From: Hymenolepis diminuta
Lineage: Eukaryota > Platyhelminthes > Cestoda > Cyclophyllidea > Hymenolepididae
Direction of reading: 5' to 3'
NCBI GenBank assembly: GCA_900708905.1
Contig: CAADRB010000031.1
Coordinates: 2,366,377-2,430,376, forward strand
DNA: 64,000 nt
The notes under the pieces were generated by a model. The model saw only the letters and a program-made list of their open reading frames with translations. It did not search any database and was not told the origin of the DNA. Shown piece after piece: positions 25,601-38,930 of the stretch (position 1 is the stretch's first letter; the number at the start of each line of letters is the position of its first letter). The position numbers and the translations under genes were made by a program.

Positions 25601-28600
25601 CCCGAATGCAGATGTATCTATGCTAATCTGCTTCTATGTTAGACTTTTTATGTTTGGTGTCTTGTATTCTTTCATTTTATTACCCTATTTTCGCCCTGAC
25701 ATCAGCTATAAGCGGCAAAATTAAAATACAACAGAGGTTGTTTAGCTTTCATAGCATGCATAAAACATAATTTATTTTCAACGTCCGACTAATACCCTAC
25801 AGTTAGATAATGATAGGCTAGCGTTCTGTCATAATCTCTGCTATACTAAGACTGTAAGCTGCTGAAATCAAGCAAGATCATTTTATTTTCCCAAGAAATG
25901 GAAGAAAAAATGAAGTGACAAGATCGACTATCATGATTAAAAAACCCGTCAATAAGGACTAGAAGTCATAGACATGCATCTGCTGCAATCCTGGGAATAT
26001 ATTATGAAATTTGAATTTCGGAATGTGAACTACTGATTTAACAAATATTTTATAATCAGATTCCAAAAATTAAATGCAGTAATACCCTATGATACCTAGA
26101 CGTTCCTCTTAGTATTTTTCTGGTCCCTACACTTTTATCATTCTCTAGCCTTTTGGTAACCGGCTTCAGTTGCTTCCCGTAATTAAAAATGATCATTTTT
26201 TGTGTTATTGTGGATAATAATAATAACAAGGATGACCGTACTACAAATCTTTGATTATCTCGCATCTCCTTTCTTTGTCATTTCATTGCCTTTCATCATG
26301 TAGATTATAATTTAAATAAATAATTTAACGAATATTTAATCAAGATACCCTTCAGTAATTTAAAATAAGGGCGACATAACGTGGTAATGTAAACATTCGC
26401 ACTAAAGCTCGAATCAAAACATTCCTATACTCAAGCGAATTATGAATATTAATAAAATATAATTTTGCAAGTGAAATAAAGTTATAAATATTAACGTATT
26501 AGTTATATATCAAAAAAGTGTGGCTTTATTATTTTTATTACTGGTTTGCCTTTCTAAAGTTGCTAGGACGAAATGGTTAGAAAAAATGAACTGATCGTCA
26601 TAAAAATTTATACTTATCGGAAAAAGAATTTCTATGCAAATTTGGTAATTTCATATATGAAATATTTTATTAAAGATTATTTACATGTATTTTCTTAACA
26701 CCACTTTTTCTGGAAATAAAAGTAAACTTCTAGTTCAGCATCCCCTATCTTTTGAAAATTTAAAATAAATTTTGAAATAATAGGAACAGAAAGGGCGATG
26801 TCTTAGCTTATAGTTTTAACTAGGCCTCTGTGTACTTTCTTTTATTTCTTAATGAAAAGAGTTGAAGGCTATAATATGTTACCCCATTTCCCATTTCAAC
26901 TTACATCTTAATTGAATTCAACGAAAATTTGCCTGCTTATTCGTTTGTATCAACATATTTGATTAATATTACCTTGCAATTGGCCATTTCCTCTTTTACT
27001 AGCTGGTGTGATTTTGCTGCTAGATTTATTAAACAGAATTTCGTAAAATTTTAATGAAATTGGCTTTTGAGTGTACGCTTATGAGGAACACCATGAGTCA
27101 CGGGTAATCATAGTAAAGTTTTGTTAAAAGAGGTCTAATTAAAAAGACATAAAGTTTGTGTTCTGTAAAATTGGCTGTTATTTGATCTCCACGTTTATTA
27201 AACTGTGACAACACATAAATTTTTGCCGAAACCCAACCATTTGCTGTCCCTCTATTTATCTTATCTCACAAATTCATATCGTAGTTCATCAAATCTTGAC
27301 AAAATATTATAAATCTAACGGCTTAGGTTTCAGATCGTTCTGTGACAGGTTTCTGTGTGAATTAGTGTATATCCAATAGTCCTGTTTATGGTTTCTACCT
27401 TTCTCGCAGTAAGTTTAGTGAAGTGTCTAACTCCGACGATTTAACCAATTTCCATACATTTAAAGTTCTTTTGAAAATGATAAAAAAGGTGTTTTCAAAT
27501 AGGGTAACATTTAAAAAATTTACACTGTTTTTTAAATTTTTTCCTAATAATAAATATTTTCAAAACACTTCTATTTTTTGTACATTATGATTTGAATAAG
27601 TATCGGGTTACACGAACTGAATTTGTTCGCTTTTGAAACTAGGCCAAATTGGGCCAAATATCCGTTCACAGGACTTATGATCTTCTTAAGACTAACAGAT
27701 AACAATAGTTAAATATCAAGAGTACATTGATAATGTAATTGCATGTAAAAATTCCAAAATATCCACAAAAGGAAAGAGAAGACAAATTTAAAGATGTCAG
27801 AACTTTACGTATCGACATTTAGTTATCTCGGTAAAACTGTGCAAGCTACAGTACAAGGTTATTCCTCAGTATGGAAAAGCAATTCATTAGTTTAACATTG
27901 TTTTCACTATGAAAGGAAAGAAAACATGAATAGAATTCTGATGTCTTTAGAGCAAATATATTTGATAATGTGGACACCTTCATTTTCCCCTTGACATTTG
28001 ACAATAGGAAAAGAGAGTAAGGAGGAAGAAATAGGAAAAGGATTTTGGTGGAAAGACTGGGAGAGGACAATCCGGATTATAATGAACAAGCTAAATAGAG
28101 TATGATGAGGCGGTCGATTGATTGCGCGTTCTTTATTAATTGGCAGAGCAGAGGTGTAAGTCAGTATATATATATATATAGTGAGTGAGCAGTCCGTGTG
28201 CACAGGTACTACAAATGCTAATTAGAATTAGGAATATATGCTTTTCTCGACACGATTCTTAGCAAGATAAATTGGCATATTGATTGTTCTATTAAATTGT
28301 AATAATTATTATTACGGATATTAATCTTTCTCTCAGGCACTGCGTTTGCCATATAACCAATTATGTGGAAGAGATTATCCTGACAAATAGAGCTGATTGA
28401 CAGCTCGGAAATAAAATCAAATTACCTTGGCCAACTGTCGCAATTTTTATTAAAGTTTAATTTACGTTAGAAGGTGAGCTGCCTCTAACTTTTATTTTGA
28501 TATTCATATAATTTCCTAGAAAGCCATAGATTTGTGAAATAGAATCTAAAAGTGCAAGGAAATGGAAACATTAAATTAGTTCAAATTACAGGTAAATGTT

Positions 28601-28840
28601 TATGTTGCCAATGTACTTTTAGGGAAAATTTTGGGCTATGTTTGGAGTCAAAGGGTTCCACATTTTGATTATATAAAAGCAGCTTGTTGGTAGTGCAAAA
28701 AATTATTGCTTTTAACTTTCATTCAAAAAGTCCCTTGATTATAACGCTAAATGTAATAGCATTGATATCAGTCTATTAAGTTCAGTCTGAAACTCAAATG
28801 ATTTTCCATTTAAACTTTAAACTTTAAAATCTTTTGTTAA
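22641..28840. other. Intergenic, no supported gene
   Basis: AT-rich sequence without coding signal. It contains a perfect 9-bp inverted repeat at 23886-23910 and a TA dinucleotide run at 28165-28180. Short open frames near 27.9-28.2 kb on the minus strand are hydrophobic by composition only. Confidence 0.5.
23886..23910. repeat. Short perfect inverted repeat (9-bp stem, 7-nt loop)
   Basis: GAGGGTTAG (23886-23894) and its exact reverse complement CTAACCCTC (23902-23910) are separated by AACTTTC. No poly-T tail or adjacent gene suggests a function. It is recorded because it is perfect and GC-richer than its surroundings. Confidence 0.5.
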
Positions 28841-29040
28841 AAGAAGCGTTGCCAGTGCTTAACTTGGATAGAGGAAGGGTATCCGGTAACCGCTCTTATG
28901 AGAAACTTGCATACTACCATCTATCTTGTTTGCCAGAATTAACCAGTTGGCCACCCACATCAGGGGATATAGATCTCGTGACTTCTGATTTTGTAGAAGA
29001 ACATGTTCATCACTGCGTCACCAGCGCAACTCTTAAAATA
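28841..29040 (-). repeat. Diverged tRNA-derived SINE copy
   Basis: On the minus strand the sequence starts GCTGGTGACGCAGTGATGAA near 29033. It reaches CAGAAGTCACGAGATCTATA at the B-box region, then continues with CTGATGTGGGTGGCCAACTG and GTTTCTCATAAGAGCGG. The order of these blocks matches the copies at 14.1 and 51.5 kb. The plus-strand frame through it is not a gene. Confidence 0.6.
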
Positions 29041-29470
29041 TATCTTTTTTACTCCTTCTTGGGATTTTTTCTTAATCAATTTGTATGAATTTAAATATTA
29101 TATCCTAGATAAACCTTTTTCAAATAGCAAAAATTCTTTCCAATTTTTCGACAAATACCTTCCACAAAGAAATGGATTTGTTTATCCCTGATCTGAGATT
29201 AACTTTATAAGCTGTTACTAACCCTTATTTTTAAATGGTGGTACTATATAGCATTGCGAAAACGGTATATCCAGTATTGATGCTTAATATATGGACATGA
29301 TTAGAAGCCTCTGTTCTGTTGCAGTTCAAAATTTACCAGTAAAAGAATACTATATCAAAAGAAAAGCATTAAATTCTTCCAAACCCATTAAAAGAGGTAA
29401 TAAAAACACTAATTTTGTAGGGAGAAGGTATCTTGGGTCTGTAATTAATAGAATCCTGCATTTTACAATC
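29041..29470. other. Spacer between two SINE copies
   Basis: AT-rich spacer. A 123-codon open frame on the plus strand (29291-29662) begins here and runs through the next SINE copy, which argues against it being a gene. Confidence 0.4.
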
Positions 29471-29600
29471 ACGTTTGCTGACCAAAATTATCCAGTGCGG
29501 TTGATGTTGTGCATTATTGAATATTCGCCGATGAACATCCATCTCGTGATCTCTAACTTGGCAAACGTGCATGTTGATTTATACACCACCGGCGCAAAAA
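29471..29600 (-). repeat. Diverged tRNA-derived SINE head
   Basis: Minus strand: GCGCCGGTGGTGTATAAATC (A-box region), then AACATGCACGTTTGCCAAGT, then AGAGATCACGAGATGGATGT (B-box region) and TTCATCGGCG. The order matches the SINE heads at 2.4 and 51.5 kb. It ends in a short A/T-rich stretch. Confidence 0.6.
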
Positions 29601-32600
29601 TAATCAGATATAAATTCAAGCGAGCCATTCTAAATTTATCATCAAGATTACCTGAGAGTTGATGGTTCGTTTACTGATAGTAAAAGGTGCAAATATATTC
29701 GATATATAAGATTCAATTTATTTTTTATATATTTGTTCCGGTAAACCTTAGTAAATATTTCAGCTGTTTGCTTATGCCTACATCTTATGACATATACTTT
29801 AAAATTGATTTACATAATCGATATTTGCCCCTCCTTTAAAGGGTGAAATAAAATTTAATTAAGACATAATGGAAAATTCGATGTAAATTTTACGATAAGT
29901 CTTAATGGAATAATAACCCGAAACAAAGCGAGACTAACAGTCATAAAAGATTGGTTGAGCTACGCCACCCATCATAATTGTTTACTAAAAAAAACATGGT
30001 CTGAGTGTAAATGGAGCAAATGAAATCTGTATTTGTGCTCTTGTGCAGATCTAATTAACAATTGAAGCATCCCTTGTTTCCAAGGGTTAAAAGTACACAT
30101 AAGCTAGAACTTACAACTATTTCAAGGTGAAAATGAATGTGAACAAAAAGAAATTTTTATCTATTACTGTATAAGTTCTCTACTCAGCAGTCTGAGGAAA
30201 CAAAACAATTTCAACTTGTGAAGGTCATTCTGGTAGCAGCGTCATTTCAATTAATTTAGAAAATCCATATTTATTTAAGGTAGATGCAAATATTTGAAAA
30301 GAATTATTTACATTACTATTTTAGGCTTTTTTAGCTTTTATTCGTATCCTCTAAATATATCATTTAGAAATATAAGAATAAAAATTTGCCAAGCTTTTTC
30401 AGCAATATTGTGAGCTTTAATGGTTCACATATAGTGATTTAATGTTCCATGGGGACCAAACCGTAATCATTTTGCCCTCATTTAAACATAAACCAAGGTA
30501 TAAACTTTGTAAAAGAAGAAATATCATATTATCTACAAGAAAAAAATTAAAATCAGGTGGATTTATACTTGCGGCTTTAGATCCTTGTTGGGCTCATAGT
30601 TCAAGTGAAACTGAATGGCTTCATTCATTAATTTTTGCAGGGTACAATTATTCATTCACATCTAGGTAAGTTATTTTCCCTATTTTAACTTTAATAAAGC
30701 CCTTAGAAGATGGAACTATTTACACAGCTGATACGTATCTTTTGATCTCATTATTTGATATTATTGTTTGTGGAACAAAAATGCTCATTCATAAGAAGAA
30801 CACATATTTTATCTCAAATATAAGGGCAATAAATCGAAATCGTTCCCATCCTCATTGCATTTTTACATCCAGGCACTGACCTTTATAATTTGTAGCTTTG
30901 TAGTTTAGTGGTATCTAATACTCAACTACAAATACTGCTTTCAATTTTCACTTTATGAATTGCATTTGGATGCATTGGATGGAAATGAAAGCATAACTGA
31001 AAGCGAGTATTTACTATGTTATTTTCAGCCTACTTAGTGCTCAGTAAATTTTACGGCCTGCTTGTTAAATGGTTTTAATAATGATAACTAGCGTTAAACT
31101 AGCCTCAAAAATTTTGCACGAATTTACATATATAGACTTTTGGATCCGGAATTCAGGTGAAGTAATACACTTCTTGAATAATTAATTTTTCTTCTTGCCT
31201 TCTTTGCCGCCATTTCCATCCTACATTTGAAAAACCTCTGGAAACCGCATTGAGATGTTTTCCCTTGTCGCGAATTTTAAAACAGTTTTGCTTTGCCGTG
31301 GAAAATAATAAGAAACATACGGAAACAATTTTTTGAATCTCCTTTTTATTTATATAGAAGTCCTGTCAATTTTTATTTCATATGAGAACGAGAACACTTA
31401 TGGGTAAACTATTCTTTTAGAGAATTCATAAACTAATCGCCTCTGTGAAATAATAACAGGCAATGTATAACTGATTGCAATCTGTTCATGTAGAGATATA
31501 CAAAAACCGCAATTTAGTAAAAACGGTATTCAGTAAAGATTTTGGCGTAATTATGCATTTTTCGTGAAATTATTATACTTTTCAGTATCTTCAAAACCTT
31601 TAAGTCTTATTGAACCGACAGTAATAATCTTCAATTTTACTTATCTGCAGTATAAAATGACACCAAATAAACATTAATGTTTAAATTAGCTGTCTGGAGC
31701 AGGCACAGTTGACATTTCGAATGCTTGCAAATAGGCTAAGGCGGTCTTACACCTATATTGCTGCATATTTATTATTATTTTGCCAAAAAATCATGAATAA
31801 ATCAAAACAACTTCAACATTATCGATGATTTCTTATTTAACTTCCAAATCTATCTATTAAATACTTTACAAAATGACACTTTCTGTGGGGATAGAAAATT
31901 ATTTTTGCATTCAAGGCGTTAAGGAGGGAAGCACTCTCCTACTTCAGGTGACAATTACTTAAAATAAGGACGACAAGATACGTTGATGAATTGGTGTGGA
32001 ATAACTGTAAGACTGTCCAAGAATTGAAAAAAAGATTCTTTTAAAAGGTATGCTTGATGACAAATATTAAAGAAAAATAGAATAGAGTATTGAATATTCT
32101 TATAAGATTATACGGAAAATTTGCTAACTTAATTAAAAATAATGAAATAATGGTTTTGGAAATAATTAAGCTCACGGAAAAAATTGGAGGTCACGTCGAG
32201 TGAGTTTCGGTAAACTTCACCATGGTCAAACACCTTAGTTTATCCCAACTGGACACTCTTGATGATTAAGAAGGATAAATTTGTTGAGGTGATACAATTA
32301 ACCACTCAATTGATTTAAATGGTTAACGTGCCTGTCAACGTTAACGATAACGATAGCTTACTCAGAAACCAATAGGACAAATCCGTGTAATTAAACTTTC
32401 GAACATTAAGACGTGATGTAGGTGGATAATGTGAAGAATGCAGAAGGAAAACTAAGATCCATTCTACTTCTAAATGAATTCTCTCTTTATCACGCATTGG
32501 ACTAATAACTGTATTGTCGTATGTGATTTCTCATGCCTGAATTGTAAATTTTTTTCTTCCACGGGTATTAATAATAAGAAATGTTAAAGGAAAATAATCC

Positions 32601-35600
32601 AAGTAAAGTAAAATCAATAGTGAAGCTCATCGAATCATTTGATATTTGAGTGGATGAATGGAATTTAGAAAAACAGCCATCGAAAAATAAATTAGTATGA
32701 GAGGAATAACTGGGATTTTTATAAATCGGCCTTTTTCGAAACCATATGAATGAATTTAAAACTGCATTTGTATTAAAACGAAGCCGTTCTCCAATCCTAT
32801 ACAACCTCTTTCGTAAATATTTCTGTAATTAAAATATTTCTTTAATTGAATAGTCTTACGGACTAATGACAAAATACGGCGTAATGATAGTTAAATCCTC
32901 TATCTCGAGAAGCCAAAAATTGAATCATTATAATTTATTGACAGCCCAAAATAAAATCATATTCGGTATGTTATTTCTGTGAACAAATTAATAAATACTA
33001 GCTTTCCTATGTTAATTTCGTTAAATATTTCAAGGCATTACCACGATTTTTTAAAGGGTGGTACTATGGAAAGACTATATATTTCATAAAAATAGTGCAG
33101 TAATAAAAACAGGATACACTAGAGTTGCCATAATAGCATTGCTCTAATAAAATATTATTGTCTTCTAAACGGAGGTGGTGTTGAAACTTAGGATTACATT
33201 ACTATTGATTAAACTTTGAAATAACTTTGCTCTACTCAAATTAATACTCCAAATTAGCATATAATTATTATCATAAATTTTACACGCTGATATCTCATCT
33301 TGAAGAAGGACAAACACGCTCTCGTTGATAGAGCGGAATTTAAATGCGGTTCAGTGAGAACTATGTGTAGTTTATGGTAAAACACATTAGTTCACATAAA
33401 CTATAAAAGGATTATTCTTTAATTCAGCATTGATAGATACACAATATAAAACAAAATATTACTGTTAATGAGCAAGTATTTAGTGAGCATTCATAATTCT
33501 ATTTTCACCTAGACGATAAATATACATTTAGACAAAATCGATGTGGAAGTCTTTGAATCAAAATGCACACTCAAGTATTTTCATCAATTTTCAAGGATTT
33601 TTCTAAATATTTATTCAGTTGTTTGAATAGCGAATGCTAGTTTAATTTTTTAATAATAAAATTGTGAAAAGAAAACGAATGAATTAAGACGCAAATAGTT
33701 GGAGACGCCAGGAAAATGGATTAAATTTGGCCTCTTTAATAGCAATAAATATTTATGAGACCGATTAACTTCTCTTCTAAAGTTCAAACAGATTTTAATT
33801 TATGCTTTATTTTTAATCTAAATATTCTCAAAGAACATTTAAATTAGACGTTTCAGTACGCATCCTAGATGAGGAAAACGTAACTTTTCGACTAATTTGC
33901 ATTCGATCAACTTCTAGGTAAATCAGGCCCAGTAGGAAGCAAACAGAAAATTTATGGTTCATACTGCAATTTTTTCCCCTTCATTAAAGAAAGTACAACT
34001 GCTAATACAAAATTGCAGAGAATTCATAGGAATACAGAATCCTAAAAATTCAGTGATGAAAACAATTTTCGTTCAGTAAGCTATTTAAATTTTCCTTAGA
34101 GCATTGAGAATGTTCGGCTCTAGTATCTTTTGCATTGAATTTTCCTTTGCATATTGTCATAAAGTTCTAGCATTCGACAATACTTGTCTTTGAAGTGTGA
34201 AGATATCACAAAATTTCTCTGAGGACTTATCTTAAATGTTTTAAGCACTTTGAATGATCATTCAGCTGAAAAGCGATTGATTACAGTTAAGTTTTTAATT
34301 TCCACTGGAAATTGTCCAAAATATATTCAAAATCCTTTGCCTATGTAATTTTAAAATACTTCCATGATAATTGCGGAAGAAATCATTGCTAGGATATTCA
34401 AGGTGGCCAACTGGTCGGCAAATCCGGAATAAGGTCAAGAAAGAATCGCTCCAAATTACGGTTGCCACATAATTGTCGCATTTCCATCACCAGTTCAAGA
34501 ATATAATATTTTCTTATTTGTGTTCTCCTGACTACCTTTTTTACTCTATTGACTTATTTTTTCAAACTTCCATCCTTGACCTGTATCTATGGTTTATTTG
34601 GAAGAAAATGATCAACTATACAGAGGCAAAATGAGTTACAATTAAACGTATTTCATTTTTGAATTTAACTAAATAGTTAACTTAAAATACTATTTAAAAT
34701 TTCTTTATCTGAGGAAATTTATCTGTTTATCTGCAAATTTCGAACTTATTATAAACGCGTTCAAGGTATACCGATTTCATTTTAAATATTATATTTATTA
34801 GATTTGAAATAAATGAAAGGAAGTATGTCGGCAAAGCGTGCGTCCTTGGTAAAAACAGTAGAATATTTCGTTTCATTTTAGAATAAGTTCAACTCTTACT
34901 TTCTGAAAGAACTATAGTACCTGCACACCCTGACTCGGGCCGGCTCGGTCTCTCTTTGCATTGCACATCTACTGACCCATACCTCTGCCCTAAATGTCAG
35001 TAGTCCATCAGTTAACGAAGGACGCTAAATCTGTTAACCTCTTCATTGTTAATGAGAGAATAAAAGTATGCAAATTATTAACTATTTTTCCTTGACGATA
35101 TTAACGGTTATTTTATGCTTTCTTCCTTATTAAATTAGAAATCCCGTTTAATTATGAAATTTTTGTCCGAACTAATGAACAATCTTTTTATTTTTGCGGA
35201 TATTTTGGAATTGTTGGCTGGAATCACATTCCTCTTGTTACCCTTTAGCCATAAGAAAATTATTTGTTTTTAAGGGGATATCAAGTCTACTCCGGTCTGG
35301 CTCTTAAAATAGCTTTACTGACAGGATTAGTGCTAATTTAGAATATGCTTGGTGAGATTAGAATAATAAATGACTGCGAAATAATTGTGAGCACTGGTGA
35401 GCATATTTTGTAAATTGAATATACCGATCAAAAATAAAAAGGATGAATGAGCATTGAAGGAAGGCGTTTGTTGTCCGTTTGTTGTTTTATTTCTAAAATA
35501 GAAGTAATTGCGGTTTGATCAATTGCCAGTTCCTGTTTAAGTTAATTGAAGATTTAATAATTGTATGATCCAGTGGGATTAAAACATAATTTTGCCCCGT

Positions 35601-36904
35601 TTTCATATCCTGATGAATTTTTAAGCACTCACAACCCTGATTGAATCGTATTTGCCATTGTAATTATAAATGTCATTAATACTTGAGATTTTAACTTTAA
35701 TATGTTATTCTTTTACCCTCGTGGCCTCGATGTAAACTCACTTTGAATAAAAGTCTTGAAAACTTTGTGTTGATATAATGAGGATTTATTAACTTGATTA
35801 AGGATAATGATAACAAATTTGCTGGTCGATTAGAAAAAATAGCTACTTATTTGAATATAACTTCTTTCTTTTTATTTCATGAAACACACTGTTCAATAAA
35901 ACCCGACTTTCATTTGATAGTGGAGATAGTTTTCCCTTGGAAATATCCCGAGAGTTATGTAAGAAAGCCGAAAACAGAAGTGTTTGTAAAGGACATAATG
36001 ATGCAGCCTAGTTAATTTATTTCATTGCCGTAGATTAAAGATTTCATTGAAGATTAATTAATATTCAAAGATACTTACGAAACTTAATTACTCTTTGGCT
36101 AGTACGTTGGCATAGTCCAGTCAGATTATGTTATTTATTGAAACATCTTTGTTTTAGAAGATTTCTAGGGAAGAAATAGACGAAATATATTGGAGATATA
36201 TGATAAAAAAGGTTAGCAGCAGAAAGAGTAAAGCATGGTGTGGCCTGGTTAATCTGCAATTCTCCTAAAGTATAGATGAGTCATTTAGGTTTATGGAAGA
36301 AAGACAGGGGCTGAGACTGTTCATGGTCACTATTTAAGAGTCTGGTTATCATCACTAACCGATTGAAGGATCTTCGATGTGATTGGCTTTTGCGCGTACA
36401 GATGTTTCATGTACTTTCATCCGAATAAACAGAATCCACATGATTTCACTTTTGTAAATAAAGATCAACTTCCTCATTCCGGTCCCTTTCACTACCAGTC
36501 ATCCAATCTTGCCTTATCTCTTTTAAATTCGAGCATAGACAGCTAATTAGAATCAAGGTAGTCACCGGTTTAGTGGTGTGTGATGTAAAGGCCACAAACT
36601 CTCAATAAATTATAACAATAGCGAAATGTTATATTATTTCCAGTCAACTTACTGAGGTATCGACAAACATATTTCCGAAAATTGTGGCAATAATTCCACT
36701 GATCTTGTATCAATTTTGGAGAATTTAAATGATATAAACTAAAAGCTTTTTTTGTTTCTTTAATGCACTTTTGTGAAATATGCAATTTTTGTGAATATAC
36801 GTGTTTATAGATATTCAAATCTATAAATGTCATCGCAAGCCTTTACCCATCAAAAATATTTATAATTAAAAACAAATATTACAGAGTTAAGGTCTGCTGA
36901 GCAA
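29601..36904. other. Intergenic, no supported gene
   Basis: AT-rich desert. A 75-codon plus-strand frame at 30442-30669 ends at a good donor (CTAG|GTAAGT at 30665/30666) with an acceptor-like TTTTTGCAG at 30632-30640. This leaves an isolated 25-nt candidate exon with no partner. A GC-richer stretch at about 34915-35030 has no recognisable content. Confidence 0.45.
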
Positions 36905-37010
36905 GATTCATAAAATTCTGTGAGTAGAATTCGTCTCCCAGGTACTGAGTTATTTAATCATTGTTCTTTCATATACATGGTTGCGAATGAATTCTCCTCA
37001 CGGCTACGTT
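36905..37010. repeat. Isolated unit related to the tandem repeat at 7.6-8.9 kb
   Basis: GATTCATAAAATTCTGTGAG is followed by GAATTCGTCTCCCAGGTAC and TTGTTCTTTCATATACATGG, then TTGCGAATGAATTCTCCT. The unit at about 8210-8310 has CCATAAAATTCAGCGAAAGG, TTCGTTCCTTGGCATTG, TGTTCTTTCATATGCATGGC and TAGGAACGAAGTATCCT in the same order. Confidence 0.55.
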
Positions 37011-38930
37011 CGATTAGAATCCTATTTAAGTGAGATCTAATGAACTTTGATACAATAAAATCACGTGAGCTAGTATAATTCTGGTATTTTGATCATTAGG
37101 AGAAAAGCGCACTTACTTATACAAATCGCCAACCCTGTAATTCTAAAAATGGGGTTGGTGCGATTTCTACCGCTGTCAGACGAATTTTAAATTGATGAGA
37201 TTAAGAGAACGCAAATAAATGTAAACTTTAGCTCTTGAAAATAAATGTCCTCTATAGTTTTCATCAATCTGCTTTGAAAACTGAGTTTCTACGGGTAACT
37301 CTCAAAAATCCAGAGGAATGACGTAATAAGTATAGTGAGGTCCAAATTGCAGCTGAAACTACGAAGAAATCTGAGTTTCAAGACTAAAATATTCTATTTA
37401 CCTTTCTCCTTTCCTCCGTAAATGTTAGATTAAAAACTATGCATCCGCCCCTCTTAAATGTGCTTTTAATAAACTTTCTGCTCAAATGGACCAAATAAAT
37501 ATTACGAGATAAAGGTTGTAATGCGGGTCTTCTTTAATATCATCTGTTGTATTTCTTTTATCTACGAATCCATATTGAAATAAATTGAAAGTTTTTGCTT
37601 CATTAATGAGCGGTATTAAAACTTAACTTCTATCTGCCTCTAACCCTTAATTCTGTTGAAAACCAAAAGAGACGCGATAATTACTCTCGTCCGATTGCAT
37701 CTACCATTTCATCAGAAACATGCTTAATACTTTCGAAAGAGTTAACGACCTTTTTTTACGATTTGGAAGGAAATTTACTTGAATAAGCCATGAAAATGTG
37801 TATAGATGAAATAAGGATCTATAAATACAATTGAAAGCACTACACTTGAACGGGAAAAATAGAGCTTCTGTCGTCAGTAATACCACTTTAATAAATCTTA
37901 ACTCCCAAATTCCTAGCCTGGATAGTATTTTTCTGTCCTGCAAATTAAACATCTATTTATATGATTTATCTTTGTTCAAACTTGTGCATTATAACTTTGC
38001 TGATTTTTACAAACTTTAAAATTTAGTTAGTTCCATCTTAAGATATATGGTGACATGTTTTCATATTATGCTTTCTTCACAATTCGATGGACCAAAATGT
38101 TTATATGTGAAGATCCATACGGGAATATAACTTACATCTTGCAAGACTTGACCGGTTATTATTAAACGCTGAAAATTGGGGAGGAAACTAATAATGCATT
38201 CTCTTAATTTCATAGGTCACTCTCCGAAGTATATTATTATCGGGAACTTTTATTTTCCTAAGTATTTAGATATGATTGCTCAAAGATCAATCATATTAAA
38301 TGATTTTGTATTGTTCCTGCTGTATAAAAGTATCTTTTCTGAAACATCGATTAGATATGGTTTAATATAAGAAACGATTGCGGTTAAAAAGCGTCCGGGA
38401 TCGAAAAACAAACCATGGACAATTTTTTGAATTGCTGAACTGAAACATAACTCAAATTTTCATAAACTCGAACAACTTGCAAGTTCTATTTAATAGCTTA
38501 ATTTAAACTAAAAAAATTTTCTCTCCATACTTAATACTGTTCTAGTTATGTCCAATTGAAAATTTTTGAATATACTGCTGCCTTGTTGAGTTGGTGGATA
38601 TGATAGCTAACAAGACCCAACAATTATTATGGTGCTTAAATATTCTATCTAAACTGAGTTTGTGAGGTGAATGATAATGATTTTTAGTGTTGAAAGGTGT
38701 CAAGGAGAAAATATAATAATGAAAATTTATAAATATTTTGCCTCGACAAATGTAATTTAATTTTTTTGTTTTCTCCCCATTATTGTTGAAATGTTGATTA
38801 ACTCACGAATTTTTATATAACTATATATATATATATGAATTGCGGTATACTGCACAAAGTTTGAAATGAAATTTAAAGGGTTCTTGCTGTAACAACGAGC
38901 ACTTGAATTTTTCCTTCTTCTAGCTGGGAT
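37011..38930. other. Intergenic, with one relict repeat copy
   Basis: AT-rich. Positions about 37430-37560 hold a copy of the relict repeat also seen near 9540-9700. A TA run lies at 38822-38836. No gene is supported. Confidence 0.45.

Noticed and set aside
29291..29662. 123-codon plus-strand open frame
   Set aside because: Its second half is antisense to a SINE copy, so it is unlikely to be a gene.
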